From Saccharibacillus sacchari DSM 19268 (lineage in GTDB: Bacteria > Bacillota > Bacilli > Paenibacillales > Paenibacillaceae), in assembly GCF_000585395.1 (NCBI RefSeq), contig NZ_KK073875.1, positions 4,164,600 to 4,228,599 of the forward strand: DNA of 64,000 nucleotides. The letters are read 5' to 3'. The notes beneath the pieces were generated by a model. That model was given only the letters and a program-made list of their open reading frames with translations, was not told the origin of the DNA and ran no database searches. Positions within the stretch are counted from its first letter, which is position 1. Each line of letters begins with the position of its first letter. The translations under genes were made by a program, and so were the position numbers. Of the stretch, positions 1 to 7,295 are shown in pieces.

Positions 1-51
1 TAAAGAATGGGAGTTGGCTGTCTATTTTATGCTGATTGATAGACAACAAAC

Positions 52-215
52 TAGGGCGTGTACGCAAACTCCGAAGGAAGAAGATTGACCTGAATTTTTG
101 ATCTATGCAAGGAACAATTTCGAAGGCGTGCCGGGGCACGTCAAGAAAGTGCGACGCCGCAGAGGGCGAAAAGGCAGGACAAGATGCACATCGTTGAGTT
201 TGAGTACACGCCCTA
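52..215 (+). repeat. Repeat family A, copy 1 (MITE-like element)
   Basis: This 164-bp element starts with TAGGGCGTGTACGCAAACTC and ends with its reverse complement carrying one mismatch. TA lies at both outer ends, as expected for a TA target duplication. An internal GC-rich hairpin is built on CGTGCC/GGCACG near 129-142. It matches the copy at 14939-15102 over its whole length in the same orientation and has no coding capacity. It sits about 60 bp upstream of the lipoprotein gene. The non-autonomous-transposon interpretation is inferred from the TIRs and flanking TA. Confidence 0.85.
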
Positions 216-273
216 GACTATAGAGAGCTAATTTGTAGATCGAGGCGTTGCTTTTATGAGAGGGGGATTGAAG

Positions 274-966
274 ATGGGGAGACGGAAAAGGATGAAGCGG
301 CTCTTGGCTTTAGGCGGGATGGGTTTATTTTTATTGTTGGTCGGGTGTATAGCAGAGAAGGAAGAAGATCTGTCCAAGGTCGCTTCTGTTTCGATGCAAG
401 AAACGGGCGAAGCGCAGGAGGAAGAAATATTGGTAGGCGAAAATATTTCTAAAACAACAGGCTTGGAGACGGTCAATGCCATGGCTACTTTCGTCGGGTA
501 TGCCAATGTGGATGAGTTGGATGAAGCATCCGACCTTATTTTGATCGGTACGCCGACTCGGGATTTTATAGAACGCGCCTCCAACAATACCTATTATTCA
601 GACGGACATATTCAAGATATTTCGACCTTGACCGACTTCAAGATTGAGCACGTGATCAAAAATGAAGAAGACGTCGAGTTAGAAGATGTGATTGCAATCA
701 TCGAACCCATTTCGATCATTGAACAAAACGGCGTCAAGACCGTACTCACAGTCGAAGATTATGTAGAACTGCAAAAAGGAAAAACGTACATCATTTTTCT
801 GGGCAAAAACACGTACGGTCGGTACAGCGTAATCAATATGAACAACGGTCGCTTTGCTATAGAAGAAGACGGAAATTTGGAGCTTGCTGTCATGGCTGAT
901 TCCGTACAAGAGAAACATAGCGAATTCCAAAAAGAGGTGTTGGAAAAATACGGGTTAAATCCTTGA
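274..966 (+). CDS. Putative lipoprotein of unknown function
   Basis: This encodes a predicted membrane-anchored lipoprotein of 230 residues. The basic N-terminus (GRRKRMKR) is followed by a hydrophobic stretch and the lipobox LVGC, so lipidation is expected at Cys25. The rest is acidic and soluble, and I recognise no domain. An in-frame ATG at 256 exists, but the purine-rich GAGGGGG tract lies 8 bases before the ATG at 274, so 274 is preferred. The gene looks AT-richer than its neighbours and directly follows a MITE-like repeat, which would fit acquired DNA but does not prove it. It is a single gene, closed by a hairpin and convergent with the FAH-family gene. Function is unknown. Confidence 0.75.
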   Translation: MGRRKRMKRLLALGGMGLFLLLVGCIAEKEEDLSKVASVSMQETGEAQEEEILVGENISKTTGLETVNAMATFVGYANVDELDEASDLILIGTPTRDFIERASNNTYYSDGHIQDISTLTDFKIEHVIKNEEDVELEDVIAIIEPISIIEQNGVKTVLTVEDYVELQKGKTYIIFLGKNTYGRYSVINMNNGRFAIEEDGNLELAVMADSVQEKHSEFQKEVLEKYGLNP

Positions 967-972
967 AGACAA

Positions 973-1018
973 GCGTAAAAGAACAGTTCTGTTTAAGAGC
1001 CGTTCTTTGCTTTACGCC
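973..1018. terminator. Hairpin between convergent genes
   Basis: GCGTAAA at the left pairs with TTTACGC at the right, with a further inner AGAAC/GTTCT pairing. It lies between the convergent lipoprotein and FAH-family genes. There is no long T-tract on either side, so termination is likely but not certain. Confidence 0.5.
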
Positions 1019-1033
1019 TTAAGATTGATTGGT

Positions 1034-1924
1034 TTATTCGCCGATCGTATTGGTCAACTCGCCTAAGCCCTCGATAGAGATCGTCACTTCGTCGCCGGTT
1101 TTGAGCCAGACGCGAGCGGTTTCCGGCTGGCCGAACACGACGCCTTCCGGCGTGCCGGTCAGGATTACGTCACCGGGACGCAGCGTGAAATATTTGGAGA
1201 GATAAGCGATGATTTCCCGGCAGGAGAAGATCATGTCGGAAGTGTTGGAATCCTGAACGGTTTTGCCGTTGATACTGGCTGAGATGCGCAAAGCGTCAGG
1301 GTCGGAGATTTCGTCGGCGGTAGCGATATACGGGCCGATCGGAGCGAATCCGTCGCCTGTTTTGCCGAGGAGCCATTGGCCGGAACGCATCTGTAGGTCG
1401 CGTGCGGACAGATCGTTTGCGCAGCAGTAGCCGAAGACGTAATCGAGCGCTTCTTCTTCGCTGACGTTGGATGCGGTACGACCGATCACGATGGCAAGCT
1501 CGGCTTCATAGTCAAGCTGTTTCGTTTCGGAAGGGTAAGGAATAATGTCTCCGTGCGCAGCTACCGAGTCAGAGAATTTACTGAACACGACAGGTTGTTT
1601 AGGCAGAGGCATATTTGTTTCTTCCGCATGCTTTTTGTAGTTCAACCCGATGCAGATCAGCTTGCCCGGATGCAATACGGCAGGCAGAAAGCGTACTTCG
1701 GTTTGCTGCTTCGATTCGAATTTGGAACGATCCGGCCCCAGACGCTCCCACGCATTGCGAATAGACGCGATTCGTTCCGGCGATTTCAGCAGCTCATCCG
1801 TGGTCGTCGGCAATGTTGCTCCTTTTTCCAACCATGGAGTGAGCGCGCCGAGCGGCACGATTTTCCCTTCATTGATCAAAACAACCAACGGCCGGCCGCC
1901 GCGTTCCACATTAGCAAATTTCAT
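1034..1924 (-). CDS. Fumarylacetoacetate hydrolase (FAH) family protein
   Basis: This is a 296-residue cytosolic hydrolase/decarboxylase of the FAH superfamily, which cleaves or isomerises beta-keto acids such as acylpyruvates or homoprotocatechuate-pathway intermediates. The N-terminal lid-like region is followed from about residue 85 by the FAH core with GLNYKKHAEE (His99). Next come the metal ligands Glu140 and Glu142 (DYEAELA) and Asp171 (ANDLSARD), then QWLLGKTGDGFAPIGP, and the closing GDVILTGTPEGV. GGGAGG lies 7 bases before the ATG. The MerR gene is upstream on the same strand with a 75-bp gap, so co-transcription is plausible. The exact substrate cannot be told from the sequence. Confidence 0.9.
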   Translation of the reverse strand: MKFANVERGGRPLVVLINEGKIVPLGALTPWLEKGATLPTTTDELLKSPERIASIRNAWERLGPDRSKFESKQQTEVRFLPAVLHPGKLICIGLNYKKHAEETNMPLPKQPVVFSKFSDSVAAHGDIIPYPSETKQLDYEAELAIVIGRTASNVSEEEALDYVFGYCCANDLSARDLQMRSGQWLLGKTGDGFAPIGPYIATADEISDPDALRISASINGKTVQDSNTSDMIFSCREIIAYLSKYFTLRPGDVILTGTPEGVVFGQPETARVWLKTGDEVTISIEGLGELTNTIGE

Positions 1925-1999
1925 TCCGTTCCCTCCCTTTTCGCCTTATCTCGTGCAGCTTCGATTGGTTCGCGCGAAACTGCACTCTCTTTTGTAGTG

Positions 2000-2452
2000 T
2001 CATTTTTCCTGCAAAACGGTTGAGGCGTAAAATACGTCTCCATGCATATACCGCATTCGCTCCCAAGTTGCCGGATTTGTCGTATCGGGTGTTTTCCCTG
2101 CCAGTATCTCTTCATACAACAACATTTTCTCTTCCAAATGAGCCACATGACGTTTCGCTTCTTCCAGCTGCAGACGCGCTTCTTCCCCGTGCTTTTTCAT
2201 CATGGCGCTTCGCTCGGGAACGGTCGAATCGCCTTGAAGGCAAAGGTCGACATACGTCTTAATCGCTTCGATCGGCATTCCGGACTGCTTCAAACACCGA
2301 ACGCCGAACAGCCAATTGATGGATTGTTCATCGAACAGCCTCACATTATGCTCGCTGCGCTGTACAGTCGGCACCAGCCCTTTATCGGTATAAAAACGGA
2401 TTGCGTGTTCCGTCAGCCCTGTAATCTGCGCAGCTTCTTTGACAGTATGCAT
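2000..2452 (-). CDS. MerR family transcriptional regulator
   Basis: This is a 150-residue one-component regulator. The N-terminal winged helix-turn-helix (TVKEAAQITGLTEHAIRFYT) and the following KGLVPTVQRSEHNVRLFDE segment are typical of MerR proteins. A coiled-coil dimerisation helix occupies about residues 85-125 and there is no cysteine-rich metal loop. The start at 2452 follows AAGGAGG by 11 bases, while an upstream in-frame ATG at 2524 lies inside the operator region and has no such site. It is divergent from the aldo/keto reductase gene. The 19-bp palindrome between them is probably its operator, a layout typical of the AdhR-like aldehyde-responsive branch. The inducer is unknown. Confidence 0.88.
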   Translation of the reverse strand: MHTVKEAAQITGLTEHAIRFYTDKGLVPTVQRSEHNVRLFDEQSINWLFGVRCLKQSGMPIEAIKTYVDLCLQGDSTVPERSAMMKKHGEEARLQLEEAKRHVAHLEEKMLLYEEILAGKTPDTTNPATWERMRYMHGDVFYASTVLQEK

Positions 2453-2490
2453 ACTCGGTTCTTCCTCCTTAAAAAACTTCGAAATATTGC

Positions 2491-2521
2491 TTGCCTTCGT
2501 GTAACACGAAGGATTTAAGCT
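2491..2521 (+). promoter_or_regulatory. MerR-type promoter with 19-bp spacer and palindromic operator
   Basis: A -35-like TTGCCT (2491-2496) and a -10-like TAAGCT (2516-2521) are separated by 19 bp. The perfect dyad CCTTCGTG-TAA-CACGAAGG (2494-2512) fills the spacer. This is the classic over-long spacer that MerR regulators untwist. It points toward the aldo/keto reductase gene. Confidence 0.65.
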
Positions 2522-2667
2522 CATTGTAAAGCAAATCGACCTAAAGCGAAAATCTTCGCCGTCAGGTACGCCGCCTCAAAATCAGCCATCAAGTCTGCGT
2601 ACCCAGATCGTATTTTCCTTTTCAAAACCGATTGCTTTCCCACATTTACCCAACAGGAGGAATTCCC

Positions 2668-3519
2668 ATGCAAAGCGTAACATTAAACAACGGCGTCAAA
2701 ATGCCCCTTCTCGGCTTCGGCGTTTATCAAATCCCGGATGCGGAACAGTGCGAGAATGCCGTATACGAAGCTCTGAAAACCGGATATCGCTTGATTGACA
2801 CCGCTGCGGGCTACATGAACGAAGAAGCGGTAGGACGGGCAATCAAGCGCAGCGGCATACCGCGTGAAAATCTGTTCATCACGACCAAACTTTGGATTCA
2901 GGACGCAGGCTACGAGAGCGCTAAATCCGCCTTCGCGAAGTCTTTGGAAAAACTCCAGTTGAACTATTTGGACCTGTACCTGATTCACCAACCTTTCGGC
3001 GATTATTACGGGGCTTGGCGCGCAATGGAAGAACTTTATTACGAAGGAAAGATCAAAGCGATTGGCGTCAGCAACTTCCTTCCCGACCGCCTGATGGATC
3101 TGATCGTGCATAATGAAGTCGTTCCGGCCATTAATCAGGTTGAAACCCACCCGTTCTACCAGCAAGCCGAAAGCTCCGCATTCATGGCCGAACAAGGCGT
3201 GCAGCATCAATCATGGGCGCCCTTCGCGGAAGGTCTGGGTAACATGTTCGGCAATGAAACGTTAACCGCTATCTCAAATCGGCACGGCAAATCCGTCGCT
3301 CAAGTGATTTTGCGCTGGCTGACTCAACGAAACATAGTCGCCGTTCCCAAATCCGTGAACAAAGAGCGTATCATCGAAAATTTCGACATTTTCGATTTCG
3401 AATTGAGCACGGACGAACTTACGCAAATCGCCGCTCTCGATACCGATCAAACGCTGTTCATGTCTTATCACGATCCCAAATTTGCCAAAATGCTGGGTAC
3501 ATTAAAAGTTGAGTTATAA
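2668..3519 (+). CDS. Aldo/keto reductase
   Basis: This is a 283-residue NADPH-dependent reductase of aldehydes and ketones (AKR superfamily, TIM barrel, cytosolic). The AKR signature [10 protein letters not shown] opens the barrel. The catalytic tetrad is visible as Asp44, Tyr49, Lys74 and His107 (IHQPF), and the cofactor-binding end carries [15 protein letters not shown]. The ATG at 2668 is preceded by CAGGAGGAATTCCC, so the in-frame ATG at 2632 is not the start. It is divergent from the MerR gene, with the MerR-type promoter about 150 bp upstream. The context suggests detoxification of an electrophilic carbonyl compound sensed by that regulator. The substrate is not determinable here. Confidence 0.93.
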   Translation: MQSVTLNNGVKMPLLGFGVYQIPDAEQCENAVYEALKTGYRLIDTAAGYMNEEAVGRAIKRSGIPRENLFITTKLWIQDAGYESAKSAFAKSLEKLQLNYLDLYLIHQPFGDYYGAWRAMEELYYEGKIKAIGVSNFLPDRLMDLIVHNEVVPAINQVETHPFYQQAESSAFMAEQGVQHQSWAPFAEGLGNMFGNETLTAISNRHGKSVAQVILRWLTQRNIVAVPKSVNKERIIENFDIFDFELSTDELTQIAALDTDQTLFMSYHDPKFAKMLGTLKVEL

Positions 3520-3528
3520 GCAAAAAAT

Positions 3529-3570
3529 AAGCATCCACTGCCGCCTCACCTGAGGCAGTCGCGGATGCTT
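3529..3570. terminator. Bidirectional terminator hairpin
   Basis: AAGCATCC (3529-3536) pairs with GGATGCTT (3563-3570). The inner CTGCC...GGCAG arm extends the stem, and A/T-rich flanks lie on both sides. It sits between the convergent reductase and small hypothetical genes. Confidence 0.75.
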
Positions 3571-3594
3571 TCCGTATTTATGCACGATTCGCGC

Positions 3595-3876
3595 TTATTC
3601 GGTTCTTGTCTCGTAAGAGTTTTCCCTGTATTTGTCCCGGGTCGGCTCTTGTCGATCGACGTTCGGTTTGGGTTCGGTTGGCTGCGGCTCCGAATGCCAG
3701 GCTTCAACCTTCTTTTTCCGCTTGCGCTGGAACCAACGCTCCAAACGGTTCGCGGACTGGCGTTCGGCAAGCGTCTTCTTGATTCCTTTCATCAGCAGCT
3801 TGGAGCGATCCTCGTCGTTACGTTCCAACTCGTGGAGGTCCTTCAGAAATTCATCCTTCATATTATGCATCTCCAT
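3595..3876 (-). CDS. Small highly charged hypothetical protein
   Basis: This is a 93-residue protein of unknown function. It is strongly charged, with an acidic helical start (residues 1-25), a basic patch RKRKKK around residues 51-56 and a Pro/Glu/Arg-rich tail that looks disordered. No signal peptide, membrane segment or known domain is seen. AGGAG precedes the ATG at a workable distance, which supports translation. It is a stand-alone gene closed by the bidirectional hairpin shared with the reductase gene. The call rests on the ribosome binding site and the absence of a better overlapping gene. Confidence 0.55.
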   Translation of the reverse strand: MEMHNMKDEFLKDLHELERNDEDRSKLLMKGIKKTLAERQSANRLERWFQRKRKKKVEAWHSEPQPTEPKPNVDRQEPTRDKYRENSYETRTE

Positions 3877-4056
3877 GTATAAGGTCTCCTCTCAGTATAT
3901 CGAACATATGTTCTTTTGTCGAGTTTGGGCACTTTTCGTATCCGGAGAAAAAGAGGCATCGATGCACCGATACTGCGTGCTCATTCTATCTTTCGCCAGC
4001 TTGCTCCGTTTTGCGAGGATTTTCTTACTCTTTATTTACCCGCTTTTCTCCCATAG

Positions 4057-4091
4057 CAAAAAAGCTTTTCTCTGTACGAGAAAAACTTTTT
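4057..4091 (-). terminator. Terminator of the SPFH/NADK-like operon
   Basis: Read on the minus strand, AGTTTTTCTC pairs with GAGAAAAGCT and is followed by a run of Ts. It lies about 50 bp past the stop of the NAD-kinase-like gene. The rest of the 266-bp gap (3877-4142) shows nothing else I can support. Confidence 0.7.
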
Positions 4092-4142
4092 AGGCACGCC
4101 TTAAAAATTCAGTATTGAACTCCAAAATTCAAAGCTCTGCGT

Positions 4143-5201
4143 TCACACCGCCAGCAGTCCTCGCCGCTCCGCTACCGTAATCGAAGCCACGACTCCCGAG
4201 CCGAACTCCAGATAATCGTCTTCGACGCCGTCGCTGAAAATCACGCCGCTTTCCGGCATTTGCGACATGATCCGAAGCGGGCTTCGTTCGTCGATTTTGC
4301 CGAATACCAGGTTGGCGGAGGTCGCTCGGCTCGGATACGGTTCGCGTACGCTAAAGTACAGGTACGGCGAATCCCAACCGAACGAAGCATCCGGGGCCAG
4401 AGTCTGCGCAGGCTGCCCGGCGACTCCCGAAGCGATCCCCGCGGCTCCCGCCAGCACGCTGCGCAGCCAACCGGTCGAGCCCATTCCGGTCGAGACGATG
4501 ATTCCGCTCGACGACTGCTGCTCGGCGGCCTCGTTCATCCGCAACTCGTAACGGGCCGATACATGCGTCCGCCGCCCGATAAATAGATCGTTGACCGCAT
4601 ACAGCACCTGTCCGTCGTTCAACTCTGCCTGCGCAAGCCGGACTTCTTTGACCGGGCGTTTGTCGCGCAGGATATCGCGCGCCACCGACTGCAATTCCCC
4701 GACCGTGAACGGCAGCAGAGCCCCTTCCCACCGCTGCGGGTCCGGATTGACGCCGATCAACGGCCGATACGCCGCATACTTGAGCGTATTGGCGACCAGA
4801 CCGTCCTGACCCAGCACGACCACCACGTCTTTTTCGCCAAAAATAAAATTCGGTACATGCTCGCGGTCTACCTGCTGCACGCGTCCGACCACGCTCAGCG
4901 ATTCCGTCGCCTGATGCAGCGCCGCGCGGTAGACCTGATCTTCGCGAATGTAGTCGCCGAAATCCGCCCCAAGCCGTTCGACATAGAACTGCGCCTGCTG
5001 AATCGTGTTGTACCGGATGACCAGCTCCTCCAGCCGGGTCCGGCGCTTCACCAGCACGATCTTCGCTTCCGTCTCCGGAGCGCCCGCCGCCGTGCTGCCG
5101 GACGGTTGACGGACACGGGTATGTCCGCTTCTGTCGCCGGGCGCTTCGAACGTTGAACGTCGCGCTCCCGCTTCCCGATCTCTTTTTACGAAAAAACTCA
5201 T
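4143..5201 (-). CDS. NAD-kinase-like protein paired with an SPFH protein
   Basis: This is a 352-residue protein whose C-terminal two thirds resemble the NAD kinase/diacylglycerol kinase fold. The phosphate-binding motif appears as LGQDG (130-134), retaining the Asp of the family GGDG but with Gln for the second Gly. The later AVNDLFIGR (202-210) stands where NAD kinases have the NE/ND motif, and SSGIIVSTGMGSTGW (231-245) matches the conserved nucleotide-binding segment. The first 45 residues are basic and disordered, and residues 55-110 look helical. The start overlaps the stop of the upstream SPFH gene (ATGA), so the two are translationally coupled. Kinase activity is possible but unproven; it may instead bind NAD(P) as a sensor. 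Confidence 0.75.
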   Translation of the reverse strand: MSFFVKRDREAGARRSTFEAPGDRSGHTRVRQPSGSTAAGAPETEAKIVLVKRRTRLEELVIRYNTIQQAQFYVERLGADFGDYIREDQVYRAALHQATESLSVVGRVQQVDREHVPNFIFGEKDVVVVLGQDGLVANTLKYAAYRPLIGVNPDPQRWEGALLPFTVGELQSVARDILRDKRPVKEVRLAQAELNDGQVLYAVNDLFIGRRTHVSARYELRMNEAAEQQSSSGIIVSTGMGSTGWLRSVLAGAAGIASGVAGQPAQTLAPDASFGWDSPYLYFSVREPYPSRATSANLVFGKIDERSPLRIMSQMPESGVIFSDGVEDDYLEFGSGVVASITVAERRGLLAV

Positions 5202-6235
5202 CGCTGCGCAGCTCCTTTCGCCGCCTGTCCGCCCATCAGTCCTTGCAGCAGATCCGGCGTAATATTCAACTGGCCGATCTTCTCGGCATTGCCCGCCATT
5301 TCCTGGAACGCGATCGCGATCAGTTTGTCCGGCTTCATATCCATATTCGCCATTGCTTGCAGCACGTTCGGATTGACGTTCTCCAACGACTTCATGACGG
5401 CGGTCAGCTCGTACGCTTTGGCGTCGGCGGCCGTTTTTTGGTTCGACGTCTCCAGGCCGATCAGTTCTTGTCTCCGCTCTTCCATGCCGATGTCGAAGCT
5501 AAGCTGCTCTTTTTCCATCTCGTGACGCTTCTGTTTGACTGCTTGTTCCGCATTGAGCTGCGTTTCCCGAATCTGACGTTTTTTCGTCTCGACCGCAATT
5601 TCGGTGTTCAGCTCGTTTTCTTTGACTTGGCGTTCCTGCTGAATCGAAGCGTTGCGACGGCGGTACAGGGCTTCGTCGGCATCCTGCAAAATTTCTTCGC
5701 GCGCTTTGGCTTCCAATGCGCGCATCGTGTCTTTATTCGGCAAAATGGCGAGAATCGACAGTCCCATCAGCTCCACGCCGAGCGCGGCCATTTCTTCGTC
5801 GTTCGCCAGCTCCCGCCGCATGCTTTGCGCCAGCGTCTCGCTCGCTTGAATCGCTTCTCGGAGCGGCATGCGAGCCAGACCGCGCTTGATGCGCACCTTG
5901 ACGATGTTGACCACACGCTGACTGAGCAGAGCCGGATCGTCCGACAGGTAGCGGTTCTTTTTCAAATCGTACGTATAGTTCAGCACTTCCGTCATCCGCT
6001 TATATTCGGCGATCCGGTAGATAAGCTGACCCTGCACGGTGATCTTCTGATAATCGCTCGTCATCTCGTCGAACATGAACGGAACGTCGATCGACGAGAC
6101 CGGCACGACCACGACCGACGTCGTCGGCGCATAATAATGGAAAGCAAGCCCGACGCCTTCCTTGACGACTCTGCCGTTCTTAATCTTCATCACGTACTCG
6201 CTAGGCTGGAATTTGGCAAAACGGAATCCGAACAT
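5198..6235 (-). CDS. SPFH/Band 7 (stomatin/prohibitin-like) protein
   Basis: This is a 345-residue membrane-associated scaffold. Residues about 15-200 form the SPFH domain, with the beta-rich VVVVPVSSIDVPFMFDE, the QKITVQGQLIYRI strand and the conserved region rich in RVNIVKVRIKRGL. Residues about 195-275 form a long charged coiled coil (QQERQVKENELNTE...). The tail ends in a Gly/Ala-rich segment. No classical N-terminal transmembrane helix is visible, so membrane attachment would be peripheral or through the short hydrophobic N-terminal stretch. It is the first gene of a two-gene operon with the NAD-kinase-like protein and has its own sigma-A promoter. SPFH proteins usually oligomerise into rings that organise membrane domains or proteases. 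Confidence 0.85.
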   Translation of the reverse strand: MFGFRFAKFQPSEYVMKIKNGRVVKEGVGLAFHYYAPTTSVVVVPVSSIDVPFMFDEMTSDYQKITVQGQLIYRIAEYKRMTEVLNYTYDLKKNRYLSDDPALLSQRVVNIVKVRIKRGLARMPLREAIQASETLAQSMRRELANDEEMAALGVELMGLSILAILPNKDTMRALEAKAREEILQDADEALYRRRNASIQQERQVKENELNTEIAVETKKRQIRETQLNAEQAVKQKRHEMEKEQLSFDIGMEERRQELIGLETSNQKTAADAKAYELTAVMKSLENVNPNVLQAMANMDMKPDKLIAIAFQEMAGNAEKIGQLNITPDLLQGLMGGQAAKGAAQR

Positions 6236-6284
6236 GATAGTTCCCCGCTTTCTTTTTCGTTATTGTCATTTCGACTTTAACAAA

Positions 6285-6313
6285 AATATAGCACAGTTTT
6301 TTGATATTATCAA
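6285..6313 (-). promoter_or_regulatory. Sigma-A promoter of the SPFH operon
   Basis: On the minus strand, TTGATA (6308-6313) and TATATT (6285-6290) are separated by exactly 17 bp. The position is 50 bp upstream of the SPFH start, in AT-rich DNA. Confidence 0.75.
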
Positions 6314-6348
6314 TATGATATTAACAAAAAGTTACGAAGAATAGAAAT

Positions 6349-6383
6349 AAAAAAACCTTCTCCCGGAAAAGGACAAGGTTTTG
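6349..6383 (-). terminator. Terminator of the esterase gene
   Basis: On the minus strand, AAAACCTTGTCC pairs with GGGAGAAGGTTTT and is followed by Ts. It lies 26 bp past the esterase stop codon. Confidence 0.8.
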
Positions 6384-6408
6384 TCAGAACATGATAGGCG
6401 CTATCGAG

Positions 6409-7164
6409 TTAAACATGTTCCAATTGCGACTTTAATATTCTCGTAACGAGTTGCGAAGATTCTGAGACCCGTTCCGAAGCTGATTTCGAAGTTTGTTCGT
6501 TCGCCGGATGATCCCGCACATGCTCCAATACCGCATCGAATAATTCAAGCTGATTCGGCGAATGGCAGACCAGATGACCGCTTTGCGGCAGCAGCAGTAC
6601 CTTTTTATCCGCCGATCCCAGATGTTCGTTCAGATATGCGGAACTACGAGGCTTTACCAGATGATCTTTGGCCCCCTGCACGATCAATGCCGGAGACTTC
6701 GCTTCTTCGTACCACTCCAGCGATTCGTCCACGATCCGATAAAACTCGCGCGTGGCGCGGGCCGGAACGGCAAAAAAGTTACGAATATAACGTCCTACCA
6801 TACGCGGTTGCATCAAAGTTCGGGCAATAGCCGGCGGATGAAGCGGGAATACCGGCGCGGACAATAACGTAATCGACGCGATGCGCTCCTTGTAAAAGGC
6901 CGCAAGGCGCGTCGCAATCAGCGCTCCCGTAGAAAATCCGATCAGATGCACGCGGTCGTATTTGGACAGCAGCAGCTTCAGTTGCTCTTCGGCGCTGGCG
7001 ATCCATTCCCGATTGCCCGCGTCCTGCATTTCTTTGCGACTGCCTCCGTGACCGCTGAGCGTAAACGTACTGACGTCAAATCCTTTTTTCTTCAAAAAAT
7101 CGGCAAGCGGCTCCATCTCATGCACGCCTCCCGTAAAACCGTGAATCAGCAGGCAGGCCTCCAT
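6409..7164 (-). CDS. Alpha/beta hydrolase (carboxylesterase/monoacylglycerol lipase type)
   Basis: This is a 251-residue cytosolic esterase of the Est30/monoacylglycerol-lipase branch. The oxyanion-loop motif LIHGFTGG occupies residues 6-13. The nucleophile elbow is GFSTG with Ser78, and the acid is Asp167 (QGAKDHLV). The catalytic His197 lies in LPQSGHLV, giving a complete Ser-Asp-His triad. The Lys/Ser-rich C-terminal 30 residues extend past the fold. A GGGAGAGGG tract precedes the ATG. It is monocistronic with its own terminator. Likely substrates are short- to medium-chain acyl esters or monoglycerides; this is family knowledge and not shown by the sequence. Confidence 0.88.
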   Translation of the reverse strand: MEACLLIHGFTGGVHEMEPLADFLKKKGFDVSTFTLSGHGGSRKEMQDAGNREWIASAEEQLKLLLSKYDRVHLIGFSTGALIATRLAAFYKERIASITLLSAPVFPLHPPAIARTLMQPRMVGRYIRNFFAVPARATREFYRIVDESLEWYEEAKSPALIVQGAKDHLVKPRSSAYLNEHLGSADKKVLLLPQSGHLVCHSPNQLELFDAVLEHVRDHPANEQTSKSASERVSESSQLVTRILKSQLEHV

Positions 7165-7295
7165 CTTTACCCTCTCCCGTCCTTTTCGATTCGGTGCTTT
7201 CTATGATTATAGCGCTTATCGAATAGATGGAGCAAAGCAGGCAACCTTCTGAACGCGATCAATCACAGCTCACTCACATTTTTGTTGCAAATCCG

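Noticed and set aside
19-45. TGTCTAT...ATAGACA inverted repeat at the left edge as a terminator
   Set aside because: The gene it would end is outside the window and no T-tract follows, so it cannot be assigned.
5153-6280. A 375-residue open frame on the plus strand opposite the SPFH gene
   Set aside because: It is antisense to a clear SPFH protein with a matching promoter, has no ribosome site and has a low-complexity Arg/His-rich composition typical of a shadow frame.
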